Positions 32,064 through 42,742 of a stretch of 64,000 bases of DNA are shown piece after piece. The stretch is taken from assembly GCA_963971225.1 (NCBI GenBank), contig OZ020270.1, forward strand, positions 65,042,932 through 65,106,931. Reading direction: 5' to 3'. Position 1 is the first letter of the stretch. Each line of letters starts with the position of its first letter. The DNA is from Melieria omissa. Lineage: Eukaryota; Arthropoda; Insecta; Diptera; Ulidiidae. The notes beneath the pieces are model-generated. The model had not been told where the DNA came from. It did no database searches and worked only from the letters and a program-made list of their open reading frames with translations. The translations under genes were made by a program, and so were the position numbers.

Positions 32064-32500
32064 TCAAAGTAATCCCCTTTCCGATGCAATGAACTTATGC
32101 CAACGGATTTTCCAATCTTCGAAACACTGATTGTAGTCACTTTCCGGGATGGCCTTTAGTTCCGTCTTCGCTGCGGCTTGAATCTTCTCTATCGTATCAA
32201 AAAGGTGTCCCCGGAGCGGTCTTTTGAGCTTGCTGAACAGCCAGAAGTCGCACGGCGCCAGATCAGGTGAATACGGTGGTTTCGAAACGATATGGGTTGA
32301 GTTTTTGGCGAAATGATCACGAATTACGAGTGCAGTATAGAATGGTGCATTATCGTGGTGTAAAAACCAAGAATTGTCTTTCCACAATTCCGGCCTTTTT
32401 AGGTGGATAGCGTTACGCAAACGACGCATAACGTTCAAATAATATTCCTTGTTGACTGTTTGGCCCGGCGGAAGGAATTCATAATGCACAACACCACGAT
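32064..32500 (-). pseudogene. mariner transposase C-terminal fragment
   Basis: The minus-strand frame reads YRGVVHYEFLPPGQTVNKEY, ELWKDNSWFLHHDNAP, PYSPDLAPCDFWLF and WKIRWHKFIASERG, the second and third catalytic blocks of a mariner transposase. The N-terminal part is absent. The CAC...GTG foldback element begins at 32503, directly at its edge, and may have inserted into it. A relative of the split mariner at 23170-30107. Confidence 0.75.
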
Positions 32501-32934
32501 AACACAGTGCAACAAATTCAAAAAAAATTTCGAGGGACAAAGTCAAACCCATCTGATTCGATAGAGGACCTCAGTAGATGAAAAAGTGCCAAGGGATTTT
32601 TCCCGGAATGTTCAATTTTTTTTTAAAATGCAGTTTAGAGATGGCGGCTTAATGCCCCTTCCCGAAACTTTTAAAACATCATATCTCTTGACTCAAATGT
32701 AAGAAAGGAATAATATTTACGTCAAATGAAAGCTAATGATATTAAGTCGATAACACAATATCCGTTTTGGAAAAATTGTATGAAAAAGGATATGAAGGAT
32801 CTCAATTAAATTTGTATCCTTGAATATTCTGAAAACCGTGAGAGCTAAATTTATATAAGTGACTTCTGGTAAAAAAGCATTCAAACATCTATACTGCATA
32901 TTAATTTCATTTCAATCACTTTAAGGCAGGTTCT

Positions 32935-33643
32935 CACCTTGTGGATCCGAAAAAGTGCACTTTTTTTAGGAATTTTTTTTGGGAAAACGGTTAAAGATAC
33001 AACGCTGAAAATTGTTTCTGGATATGAACACACATTTATTTAGAGAATACAATTTTTAAAATTGAATGAATCAAAAAAAGGGGGGGAGGGGGCGTCCATC
33101 AGTGGCGGCATGTCGGCATGTCCCGCTACCGGAAGTGATTCCGTCAAAACCCGTGATCGGAAACACAAAAATCTAACACATTCTTAATGTGTACCGTATT
33201 ATCTATTGAATGAACTACGATCATGAAAAAAAAATCGAAATTAAAAAAGTTATGAGGTTTTGAAAAAAAAATTACGATTTTCGCATTTTTTTGTTCACTT
33301 ATTATTTTTTTAAATAAAAAATTTTCAATATTTTTGGCTGATCGTAGTTCGTTTATTAGAAACAACCCTAAGGAACATTTGGAAAAAATTTGGTGACGAT
33401 TGGTTCATTCCAGCGCCTTCAATCACTTCCGTAAGGTCCGAAAATGTGGTTCTGAGAAAAACGCGTTTAAAGTTTAAAGCGCGCTTGGCCGGTGCTCTAC
33501 ACTGCTCTTTGTAACGGCCTGTAACTTTTGTAATTTTTAAGATTTTGATCTGAAATTTCTGGAGCACATTTTTGAAACATATATCTACACGATAAGGCAA
33601 CAAAAAAAATTGGTATTTTTTTTCCACAAGGTGAGAACCTACC
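32935..33643. mobile_element. TTAA MITE with GGYAGGTTCTCACC ends
   Basis: The ends GGCAGGTTCTCACCTTGTGG and CCACAAGGTGAGAACCTACC are flanked by TTAA (32931-32934, 33644-33647). The 709-bp interior is AT-rich and includes GAGAAAAACGCGTTTAAAG, a motif also found in the 21854 and 43368 MITEs although the ends differ. Confidence 0.85.
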
Positions 33644-33821
33644 TTAACTGTTGAGCCACTACAGCGTTTCAAAAATTATACATTGCCGAATTCATGTTTT
33701 TATGTACGGAATATCTCGTAGCTGCTTACTTAAAACATCCAATTGAGCAAAGCACATTTTTTTAATCGTTGTAGAGTCTAAACTGTAAAAGTTATTTACA
33801 TGAAATTGATAAGCAGTATAG

Positions 33822-34375
33822 TGTAGTGGTACCGCGTGACCACTAATGCCAACACAATAGCGCACAAGCCAGTCAGCAAGACCGACTTGCATCGCACTGT
33901 GTGCGCGCCACTTTGTTTACATTGCAAGTGTCAAATGTCGCATGCAGAAGAACGCCGGCGTCACTCAAGTAGTGGCCTGCACTTGCACAAGTGGCACATG
34001 TCACAACACATGTGGGCACTTGCACCGATCGCGCATGCAACACGACCTACCGCAGGTCAACGCAGTGCGCTGGCCCACTTTGGGAAAGTGCCGCGTCGTC
34101 AGATTTGACCCCCGTTGTGATTGGCGTGATGCGAATGTATTGGAAATAGGGGAGGAGCACTGGAATTGCCCCTCCGTATAACACTTTGTAAATTTAGTAT
34201 TTAAGACACCAAATTCGGAAAATAAAATCAGCTTTATGACAAGAGACAACTCGTGCGTTTCTTTAATTCAGCTCAGAACACATAGGCTCTTTAGCCATAT
34301 GATAATTGACGCGACCCACCGCTTCACATAGGTCACCCCGAACGCCACTGACGTCAGACGATCAAACCAGCTACA
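33822..34375 (+). repeat. Candidate solo LTR (weak)
   Basis: TGTAGTGGTACC... to ...CCAGCTACA gives short inverted ends (TGTAG/CTACA). It contains a TATA-like GTATTTAAG (~34196), an AATAAAA signal (~34219) and a GC-richer composition than the AT-rich arms around it. No target duplication is evident, so this could also be internal sequence of the foldback element. Confidence 0.3.
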
Positions 34376-34879
34376 CAATACAAATACTTTGTACACCTAC
34401 ACCCGCTAACGCTGTACACCACAATAGATCTTTGAATGCTTTTTTACCAGAAGTCACTTATATAAAATTAGCTCTTACGGTTTCCAGGATATTCAAGGAT
34501 ACAAATTTAATTGAGGTCCTTCATATCCGTTTTCATAAAATTTTTCCAAACAGGATATTGTGTTATCGATTTCATATCATTAGCTTTCATTTGACGTAAA
34601 AATTATTCCTTTCTGACATTTGAGTCTAGAGATATTATGTTTTAAATGTTTCGGGAAGGGGCAGTAAGCCGCCATCTTTAAACTGCATTAAAAAAAAACC
34701 TCGAACATTCCGGGAAAAATCCCTTAGCACTTTTTCATCTACTGAGGTCCTCTATTGAATGAGATGGGTTTGACCTTGTCCCTTTTTTCAGTGTTGCACT
34801 GTGTAATCGATAATTCAAATGTCACTTTTTTTTTGACACAGTAGTATTTGTATTTATTGACAATATACTCACAAAAGAG

Positions 34880-35700
34880 TGAGAAGTGTTCTGCGCAAGG
34901 CCGGTGTACATCGTAATGGCACAATCTTCAACAAAAGTGTCCAGCTCCTTGCCTACGGTGATGACATTGATGTCATCGGGCGTAACAAGCGAGATGTCAC
35001 CGCTGCCTTTGCGGCTATCGAAAGAGTATCTGCCAAAATGGGTCTGGTGGTAAATGAGGGCAAGAAGAAGTATATGCTGTCTACACGCAGGGACCTTTGA
35101 AGTTGTCAAGGAATTCGTCTACCTTGGCACTGCCATCAACAGCAGCAGTGTTGTCAGTCTGGAGATAAAGCGAAGGATTACTCTTGCCAACAGGTGCTAC
35201 TACGGTCTTGGTAGGCAATTGAGAAGTAGAGACCTCTCTCGATCGACAAAACTTGCACTCTATAGGACGCTTATCTTGCCCGTGCTCCTCTATGGCGCTG
35301 AAGCATGGACAATGACACGAAACGACATAGCAGCTCTTGGAGTGTTCGAGAGGAAGGTACTTCGCAAAATCTTCGGCCCTATTCGTGTTGGTGACGACTA
35401 TCGTATACGAACCAATAACGAGCTGTATGAGCTGTATAAGGACATGGACGTAGCGAATTAACATCCAGCGGCTACGCGAGCTCGGTCTGCCGCATGGATG
35501 ACGAAGCTACGGCGAAAAGGTGTTCGATGCGATGGTTGGAGGTCGACGGCGAGATGGGAGGCCGTGTCTCCGGTGGAAGGACCAAGGTGAAGAGTCCCTG
35601 GTACCCCTTGGTGTGACCAACTGGAGAAGGCGCACGCAAAGCAGAGGCGCCTGGAGAGAAGTTTTGCGACAAGCCGTAATCCGATACCGGGTTGTTAAAA
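34880..35700 (+). pseudogene. RTE-like LINE fragment, RT C-terminus and tail
   Basis: Three frames together read SVQLLAYGDDIDVIG (RT active site, YGDD in place of YADD), KMGLVVNEGKKKYM, FVYLGTAINS, LPVLLYGAEAWTMTR, VFERKVLRKIFGPIRVGDDY and, after a stop near 35460, INIQRLRELG and GRRRDGRPCLRW. These are the C-terminal motifs of RTE/BovB-like elements. The endonuclease and most of the RT are missing. Frame changes near 35090 and 35460 make it dead. Confidence 0.75.
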
Positions 35701-35720
35701 TTATATAGAAAGTAATAGAA

Positions 35721-37174
35721 CCCAAGCGAAAAAAATTAAAATGGATAAAAGGATAATATTACTAAAGTTTTCTCAAATTGACAAATATTTCGTGAAATTA
35801 GAGAAACTTTTAGAAGAATGGTCATTTTGAAAAGTCATCTCAAATTTCGATCCAAAAACTAGACATTTCTTGCTTCTTTGCTACGATCTGACAATTTTTT
35901 TAAGCTACCTAAGCAATAGGATCTGACATTAACAGTAAAACATAGCATATGAGGGGGTATGGTATGGGGCTGCATGTCTAGTAAAGGAGTGAGAGGGCTG
36001 TTTTTTTTAATCAGAAATGGTCGCGAGGGGTTATTTACACATTCCAAAAGCTCATGTAAGCCAAGGTTTCAAAATGTTTGATCAGCTTCCAACAATTTTT
36101 TCCAACGATGTCCTTAGGGCGTAATGCATACAATGTGAAGCTATCTTTGCTATTAACTGACTCAAAAAAGATGGAAAAGTTAATCCCTAGTCACCTAACG
36201 TGCATTTAATTGAATATATAAGGGGTTAACTTAAACCCTGAGCCCAACAACACTTCATCTTCAAAGATATAGTAAACAAATATAACAATTCAAGCATAAA
36301 ACAAAATAACCGCTGAAAAAACACCTAATTTAATAACATTTAAGCAGAAACTTCTAATTCTAATAAGAGGAGCATATCCAAAAAGTTATGAACTTTTGGA
36401 CAAAACTTAGTTTCAATAAAATTTTTGCTACCTAACCTTGTCTTGTACGCAAACTTTTTTTGAGGTGAATTCATAACACATTTTGTTTTTGGGCTTTCTT
36501 TTACAATTTCGTCAAGGTTTTGTTATTATTATCTTAATAGAATAAAAGAACTAAGTTTATGGAAAAAATATAAAATATTTTGTTTTCGAAAAATTACTTT
36601 AAGTGATTAATTTTGTTGCGCGCGGGTTCACAAAAACAAATATATACATATAGCGAGTGGTGGATACGGGGTGGCATGCTGGGTTGGTCTTCGGCTAGTC
36701 ATGTCGGCTGGGTCGAGGTTCTTGTAACCACACACCAAGCAATACGCAACAATAGAAAAAAATATAATCATGCCAAAATATTCATAAGCCGTCTTTACTA
36801 TGACCGGATGAAAAAGAAAGAAAAACAAACCCAAACAGCGCGAAACAGGCAAGAAATGGTGTCACACCTGGAGTAGGGTTGGTGTTATACCCTGGAGTGC
36901 ACTTCTCCCTCCCATTGGTATATGCCTATGGTTACCTAAGCACTCGAAATTTTTAGTTAGCCCCTTTGCTAAATCGTTAGCTACGCTTATGCCATCCTAC
37001 ACAATTTGTATGTCGACATTCCACTTAATTGAAATTTAAAGACTCATTTTCCGAAATACGGAGCAAACACCAAACTTCATTTTTCAATATTTAGATTTTA
37101 GAAAAAAAAAAATTTTATGAAATCTTAAGTTAACTTTAAGTGGAAAACAAATGCCTCAAAATTATGCTAATTTA
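35721..37174. other. No gene seen
   Basis: About 1.4 kb of AT-rich sequence. Short open frames (for example 36613-36876) show no domain or typical composition. No inverted or direct repeat with other parts was noticed. Confidence 0.4.
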
Positions 37175-37637
37175 TAACACCGTGCGACAAAAATAAAAAA
37201 ATTCCAAAACACACGAAAAAATCGGTATACTCGCAAAACTAGGGGCCAAACGTAGTAAAACTGCGTTTTTAGTTTTTCTCTCTGACGTCAGGATTTTTTT
37301 TAAAAGGACTTTGAAATTTGAAGGACATGTTTATTTCAAAAAATTATTTTAAAAATTGAGCGCATTGTAGAATAGCAATATGGGTATCAAATGAAAGAGA
37401 AAAATCCTTAGAATTGTAAAAAAATAATTTTTTTGGTGTAAAAGGACGAAGAGGTATTGAAAATGTCCTTTTAAAACTTTATCCTTGAATATCCTTGAAA
37501 GTTTTCAATATTTTTTTTGGAAAAAATTATATCTTAAGGACTAACATGTACACTACCACATCCTAGAATTTCGTTCTTCTAACTTTAATAGTTAAGGATA
37601 TACAAAATTTTATATTTCTCATTATAAAACAAATATA

Positions 37638-39149
37638 CAGTGGCGGACAAAACTGTTCACGAATTTTCGTAAGTTAGAAAGCTTATCAAATTTTTTACTT
37701 TTTAACAACAAAAACAAAAATTTAAGTACATAGTTTTAAAATTGAATATTTTGTTTACTGAAAAACAACAAACAAAATATTATAATCATATAATAGTAAA
37801 TAAACACTAAAATTCAACAAAAGTGGTGTGAACAATTTTGACGCATATAAGCAAAAATCGATTGATATTATCTTTAATATTTTGGGTGGTCTCCGCGGGC
37901 CTTTGGTAAGTCTTTTTGGGCATAATTTTTCTCTTTAAGGCAAACCACTAATGTTCTATGGGATTTAAGTCCGGTAATTGGGCTGGCCAATCAAAAATGT
38001 GTATACCGTTTTCGGCTATCCACTCTTTGGTGGCTCTGGCTGTATATTTTAGATCGTTGTCCTGCACAAAAATTGTATCGTGACCCGGCTTTTTATAAAA
38101 GATATCTAAACTTAGTAGGTAGGAGCCCTCTCAAATCGTAATAAAGTCGCTTACCATCATTCAACTTTTGATACGGGGCAAAATTCCGACATCACTTCCA
38201 CGGAAACAACCGCATGTTATAAGAGAAACAACTTCCAAACTTTAGAGTTTGTTCTATATTGCAGTTTGGGACTCTAATTTGCTTGTCTACCCAAGTGTAA
38301 CGTTTACCGTCAGACCCCAAACGATGCATTTTTGTTTAATCCTACCATGTTACTCTCCGCGAGTCATCAACGGGAGTCATTGCGTACTTCTTAGCAAATG
38401 CCTGACCTTGCGATGACGACCAGTCAACAATGTTTTTTTATGTTTTGATCTTGGCTACAAATCCGCTTTCGTTTAATGTCTTTTGGACGGTTCTAGTGGT
38501 GACTTGTATACATTAATCAGCTTGTAGTACTTTTGCGATGTCTGCAGCAGTGTTAGTGGCAACAGTTAAAATCAATCTGCGAACAACACGCTAAACCACC
38601 GGAAACTACTTTTTCTTGCGACCATTTTTACTCGATCTGGGTGTTATATTATAGCAGTCTTTAATTTTTTTAGCTACACCGATTGATATTTTGTGTTTTC
38701 CAGCAAATTTCCGATAGGTGAAACTACTTTCAATGTCTTTTGCAAAAATTTTCTTTACATTCTGCAAAGAATTTTCGACCTATTTTAAATCAGCAAATTT
38801 AATTAGAAGTTATGTACTTTGAAAAGTTTTTGGAGCATAATGTTATATATTATTTATCTTCTCAATACACCGACGCGGTTCCGAAGAGAACTAATAGCGA
38901 TTGTCGAAACAAATGCTCTAATACGTAGCTTTGACCGATCGCGGACAAAGCTGTTTACACGTGCCTGCAAATATTTCTTTAGAAAATGGTATTTTGCAGA
39001 AAATATAAACAGCTAAAATTTTCATGGTATAACATGCTAGCTTGAAGTAAAAATGTGGCAAACTACGATTGCTATACTCCAAACAAGTACCCGCGAATTT
39101 AACATTTCGTGAAATTTAATTTTTTTGTGAACAGTTTTGTCCGCCACTG
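37638..39149 (-). mobile_element. Tc1-like element with dead transposase
   Basis: The ends CAGTGGCGGACAAAACTG and its complement are flanked by TA (37636-37637, 39150-39151). Minus-strand translation around 37890-38060 gives QDNDLKYTARATKEW, ENGIHIFDWPAQ and PDLNPIEH, the second and third catalytic blocks of Tc1 transposases, with stops. The opposite arm of the host element shows the uninterrupted site at about 41590. Confidence 0.88.
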
Positions 39150-39420
39150 TATATTGCACCCTACGACAAAAATAAAATATTTAATTAACTCATGTATAAA
39201 TCGTTATGCTGCTAATACTGGAGGTTCAATACACTAATTCTGCAACTTCAAAATTGCGTTTGAACCTAAGTATTTGTTTACACAAGACATTGAAAATTTA
39301 AAAATTTAGTTTTCTTGAATAAAACTTATCCAAGAGTACCAAGATGAATGCATGAGGATACGTACTTACTGTGAATATGATTATGATCGATTATGTTCGC
39401 TCATAGTGCTCTAAACAGTA

Positions 39421-39535
39421 GGTAAGGTTAGGTTAGGGTGGCAGCTTAAGAGCTCACGTAGGCCATATTGCGGCCCGTTGTGGTACCACGTGAAGGACGT
39501 GGCTGCCCTTCAAGCTTGCACACCCCCCCGGGTCA
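39421..39535 (+). mobile_element. Short GGTTAGG-leading retroposon with 10-bp duplication
   Basis: A 115-bp insert starts GGTAAGGTTAGGTTAGGGTG and is flanked by CTAAACAGTA on both sides (39411-39420, 39536-39545). It resembles the reverse complement of 56800-56941 (GGTTAGG unit, GGTGGC, GCCCATTGTGATACCAC). No A-rich tail is present. Confidence 0.75.
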
Positions 39536-39989
39536 CTAAACAGTAAGATAAGCTGCCCAGAAATCGCAACATTCTTCAATTCTCATTCTTCGCGTCATGA
39601 TTTAAGGCAAATTCGCCTTTTTGAAGATTACTCTCACAAGACTAATTATGCATACAATGAGCCTATTACAAGATGCATTCGGTCAATTAATAAATATGCC
39701 AATGTCTTAAATTTTAATTTTGATGTAAATAGATTCAAACTTTGTTTATTTGAAATTTTCAATTAATGCCTTAGTCTGTAAGTAAATCCTGTAGACTGAA
39801 GTATATGCATAAATAAATAAATAAATACTAGTGCTCATAACTTAATTTAATTTTGGTACGTGTCACGGCACAGCGACGAAGTAGTAGCTATACTAACGGG
39901 CTTGGAAAAGGGCTTCTCAAAAAATCAATGTTTTTTATGCATATTTTTTATGCATATATCAACCACAAATTGGAGCCTCGCATAACTCA

Positions 39990-41278
39990 TCAACTTGGCC
40001 GCGACAGCATCGATCATATGCCTCTAGTCCCTTCATCAAAAATAATACTTCCACCGCTCCACATAAAGTTAGGCCTCATTCGAAATTTTATTCGCTCTCT
40101 TGTCGAGCTATTAATTATTTGAAACTAATTTTCCAAAACTAAGCGATGCAAAGATTTCCGCTGGTACGTTACCCGATTGTAAAACTTTGTTTCTATCAAT
40201 TTTTATATGTTTTTCAGGGGTTCTAAACGGGCCACAGTTGAAGAAATTATTGCAGCATCAGGAGTTTGCTGATCTTTTGAATCCGGTTGAACTAACTGCC
40301 TGGCAAAGCTTAAGGGAGTCGTCTACGTACAAAGTTTTAAAAAGTGTTTTTTTTTTAACATAATTTTCATTTGGAAGACGTGAGGAATGTTATTTCCAAA
40401 GGATTTGGGTAAACTCTTCACGGTTATTGAGCTGTAGAGCATTGAGCACGCTCGCTTACGGTGTTTCCGCACGCTCCCTGTGAACTGTAAACGCGGTTTC
40501 GATTCTTTTTTTACTTGCTCAGAAAATATGTCGCTATGAGTAGACACGAGCTTTTGACAAAATATTGTTTTTTTTATTATAACAGGCAATAAACATTTGA
40601 AAAAAGGGAAAACTAACTTTTTTTTTCAAAAATGTCCACCATTTGGAGAGATTTTTGAATTTTACAAAAAGCTCGTGTCTAAGTATAGCTGATGTAATAT
40701 CAATTATAGATTAGTTTCATTTTTTGTTGTAGGTTGCGTGGTTGGCTCAAAATCTTGCAGGGAAATTGATATCAAAATTCTGATGAGGGCAGGTTCAAGG
40801 CCATCCCACACTCGAATATGTAGAAATATAATTTTCATGATCTTGCCACTTGAAAGATTACGATTAAATAAACAAAAAACAAAAAAAAGTGAGTGAATAT
40901 CTTTTTTCGTTCCTTCGTAATAAATTTTGAAAAAAAAGGCTCGAAAATCGGGCCGCTACGTAGACGACCCCCTTAAGCGATGTAATAAATAACTTCTTAT
41001 GAAACAAGAAGGCTGAAAATTATAAAGAACTTGTCCGCAAGATGATTGACGTCTATCGCGAAATGGGGGTCAACATGTCTCTCAAGATACATTTTTTAGA
41101 GAGCCACTTGGACTTTTCCCCCGAAAACTTAGGTGACGTTAGTGATGAACACGGAGAGCGCTTCCACCAAGACATTGCGCTAATTGAAAATCGCATGCTT
41201 TCCGAGTATTGTTGGTCGCTGTGCCGTGACACGTACCAAAAACATAAACGGCAAAGTAAACGCAAACATTTTTCTTAA
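39990..41278 (+). pseudogene. Transposase-like gene of the 37178-42030 element, decayed
   Basis: Recognisable blocks in order are LPPLHIKLGLIRNFIRSL (~40050-40105), an intron-like gap ending TTTTTCAG (~40218), GVLNGPQLKKLLQHQEFADL and ELTAWQSL (to 40310), a TTAA MITE, then VRKMIDVYREMGVNMSLKIHFL, ESHLDFSPENLGDVSDEHGE and RFHQDI to TAA at 41278. From memory this family is widespread but unnamed in arthropod genomes and is treated as transposon-derived. The N-terminal part is scrambled. It occupies the centre between the inverted arms, so it is the likely transposase or a helper protein of this element. Confidence 0.6.
40314..40972. mobile_element. TTAA MITE with GGGAGTCGTCTACGTA ends
   Basis: The ends GGGAGTCGTCTACGTA and TACGTAGACGACCCCC are inverted and flanked by TTAA (40310-40313, 40973-40976). 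It interrupts the transposase-like gene, which reads on from AWQSL to the downstream block. 659 bp, no coding region. Confidence 0.85.
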
Positions 41279-42369
41279 ACAATTTGTTTCAAAATAAATC
41301 ATTCATAAAATGCATTTTAAATGACTTTTGTTATCTTTTAAATTAAGTTATGAGCACTAGTATTCACAGTAAGTACGTATCCTCATGCATTCATCTTGTT
41401 ACTCTTGGATAAGGATTATTCAAGAAAACTCAATTTTTAAATTTTCAATGTCTTGTAAAAACAAATACTTACATAGGTTCAAACGCAATTTTGAAGTTGC
41501 AGAATTAGTGTATTTAACCTCCAGTATTAGCAGGATAACGATGTATACATGAGTTAATTAAATATTTTATTTTTGTCGTACGGTGCAATATATCTTTGTT
41601 TTATAATGAAAAATATAAAATTTTTTATATCCTTAACTATTAAAGTTAGAAGAACGAAATTCGAGGATGTGGTAGTGTCCTTAAGATATATTTTTTTCCC
41701 AAAAAAATATTGAAAACTTTCAAGGATATTCAAGGATAAAGTTTTAAAAGGGCATTTTCAATACCTCTTCGTCCTTTTACACAAAAAAATTCTTTTTTTA
41801 AGATTCTAAGGATTTTTATCTTTCATTTGATGCCCATATTGTTATTCTACAATGCGCTCAATTTTAAAAAATAATTTTTTTAAATAAACATGTCCTTCAA
41901 ATTTCAAAGTCCTTTTAAAAAAAATCCTGACGTCAGAGAGAAAAACTAAAAACGCAGTTTTACTACGTTTGGCCCCTAGTTTTGCGAGTATACCGATTTT
42001 TTCGTGTGTAAAATTTGTTGTCGCACGGTGTAATATGTAAATTCCAAATGAGGAGGTCCATAACAAAACGCAATAATTCCACTTTTTAAGTTTTTCGTTT
42101 TTTTGACTGAATCCAATTCTACATTTTAAAATCTATGTAACAATTGTTATAAAACATACCAAAGGTCAATAATTTCACTGTAATTCAAAACCAAAAATAA
42201 TGGGTCAGACCAAAATGCAACAATTCCATATCTATGCAATATATAACTTCGAGATATTTTTATTTTTATGGTACCTCTACAATAAAATTTAAATTTATTG
42301 TTATGGTTACTCTGCAATGACTATAAACGGTAAGAATTGTATTGAGTTTTTGGGCGTGTTGAAAAAGCT

Positions 42370-42654
42370 TTGCGAAAAGATACTACAATTTTTGTTGGAA
42401 AATGTTATAACAAAGTTTATTCCGTGCACGGGCAATTTAAGATTTTAGGAAAGGATTGGCACCCTAAGGAATTAAAAATGTTGGCAGAATATTACCGACC
42501 TATAATGGCATACAGAGTATCAGAGTATACTTCTAAATCTTACATAATTGACGGCAAAGAAAAATTAACCAGCTATCATAAAAGAGGCAAAATACCCCTT
42601 CGTTTGCCTGATGGAATTCCTCTTGGTGTTGCAATTAAAGAAAGATATTGTTAA
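42370..42654 (+). CDS. Uncharacterised 94-residue frame in the subterminal-repeat element
   Basis: The frame reads MRKDTTIFVGKCYNKVYSVH, WHPKELKMLAEYYRPIMAYR and RGKIPLRLPDGIPLGVAI. Composition is protein-like and distinct from the flanks, so it may be an exon of the element's own gene. I do not recognise the family. A related reading continues past the stop in another frame (LWKTWKPWPTVVKHFGVRIL) until the MITE at 42743, so it is probably broken. Confidence 0.4.
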   Translation: MRKDTTIFVGKCYNKVYSVHGQFKILGKDWHPKELKMLAEYYRPIMAYRVSEYTSKSYIIDGKEKLTSYHKRGKIPLRLPDGIPLGVAIKERYC

Positions 42655-42742
42655 ACTCTGGAAAACCTGGAAACCCTGGCCAACAGTGGTCAAACATTTC
42701 GGGGTTAGAATTTTAGACGAGCAAGGAAATAGTTCCAATTAA

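Larger units (their letters stand above)
32503..34803. mobile_element. Foldback element with CAC...GTG ends (CMC-like)
   Basis: Inverted arms of roughly 400 bp (32503-32925 and 34395-34803) begin CACAGTGCAACA and end TGTTGCACTGTG. TAA lies on both sides (32500-32502, 34804-34806). CAC...GTG termini and a 2-4 bp duplication are the marks of the CACTA-Mirage-Chapaev group. The centre holds a TTAA MITE (32935-33643) and an LTR-like block. No transposase was found. The end resembles that of the 37178-42030 element. Confidence 0.65.
37178..42030 (+). mobile_element. Large element with ~690-bp inverted arms and CAC...GTG ends
   Basis: The left arm starts CACCGTGCGACA (37178) and the right arm ends TGTCGCACGGTG (42030), flanked by TAA (37175-37177, 42031-42033). 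Without the Tc1-like insertion (37638-39149) the left arm continues to about 39385 and matches 41362-42030 in reverse. A second near-copy of the terminus lies inside each arm (CACCCTACGACAAAAAT at ~39157; reverse at ~41570-41591). The centre holds a decayed transposase-like gene, a TTAA MITE and a retroposon. The ends fit the CACTA-Mirage-Chapaev group. Confidence 0.75.

Noticed and set aside
33822..34375. Confident solo LTR call
   Set aside because: TATA and AATAAA signals are present, but no target duplication could be found; kept only as a low-confidence feature.
36613..36876. 87-residue open frame as a gene
   Set aside because: Low-complexity Lys-rich end and no recognisable motif; chance frame in AT-rich DNA.
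39421..39440. Telomere-like TTAGG repeats
   Set aside because: Only two or three units at the start of a short retroposon with a 10-bp duplication, and flies lack TTAGG telomeres.
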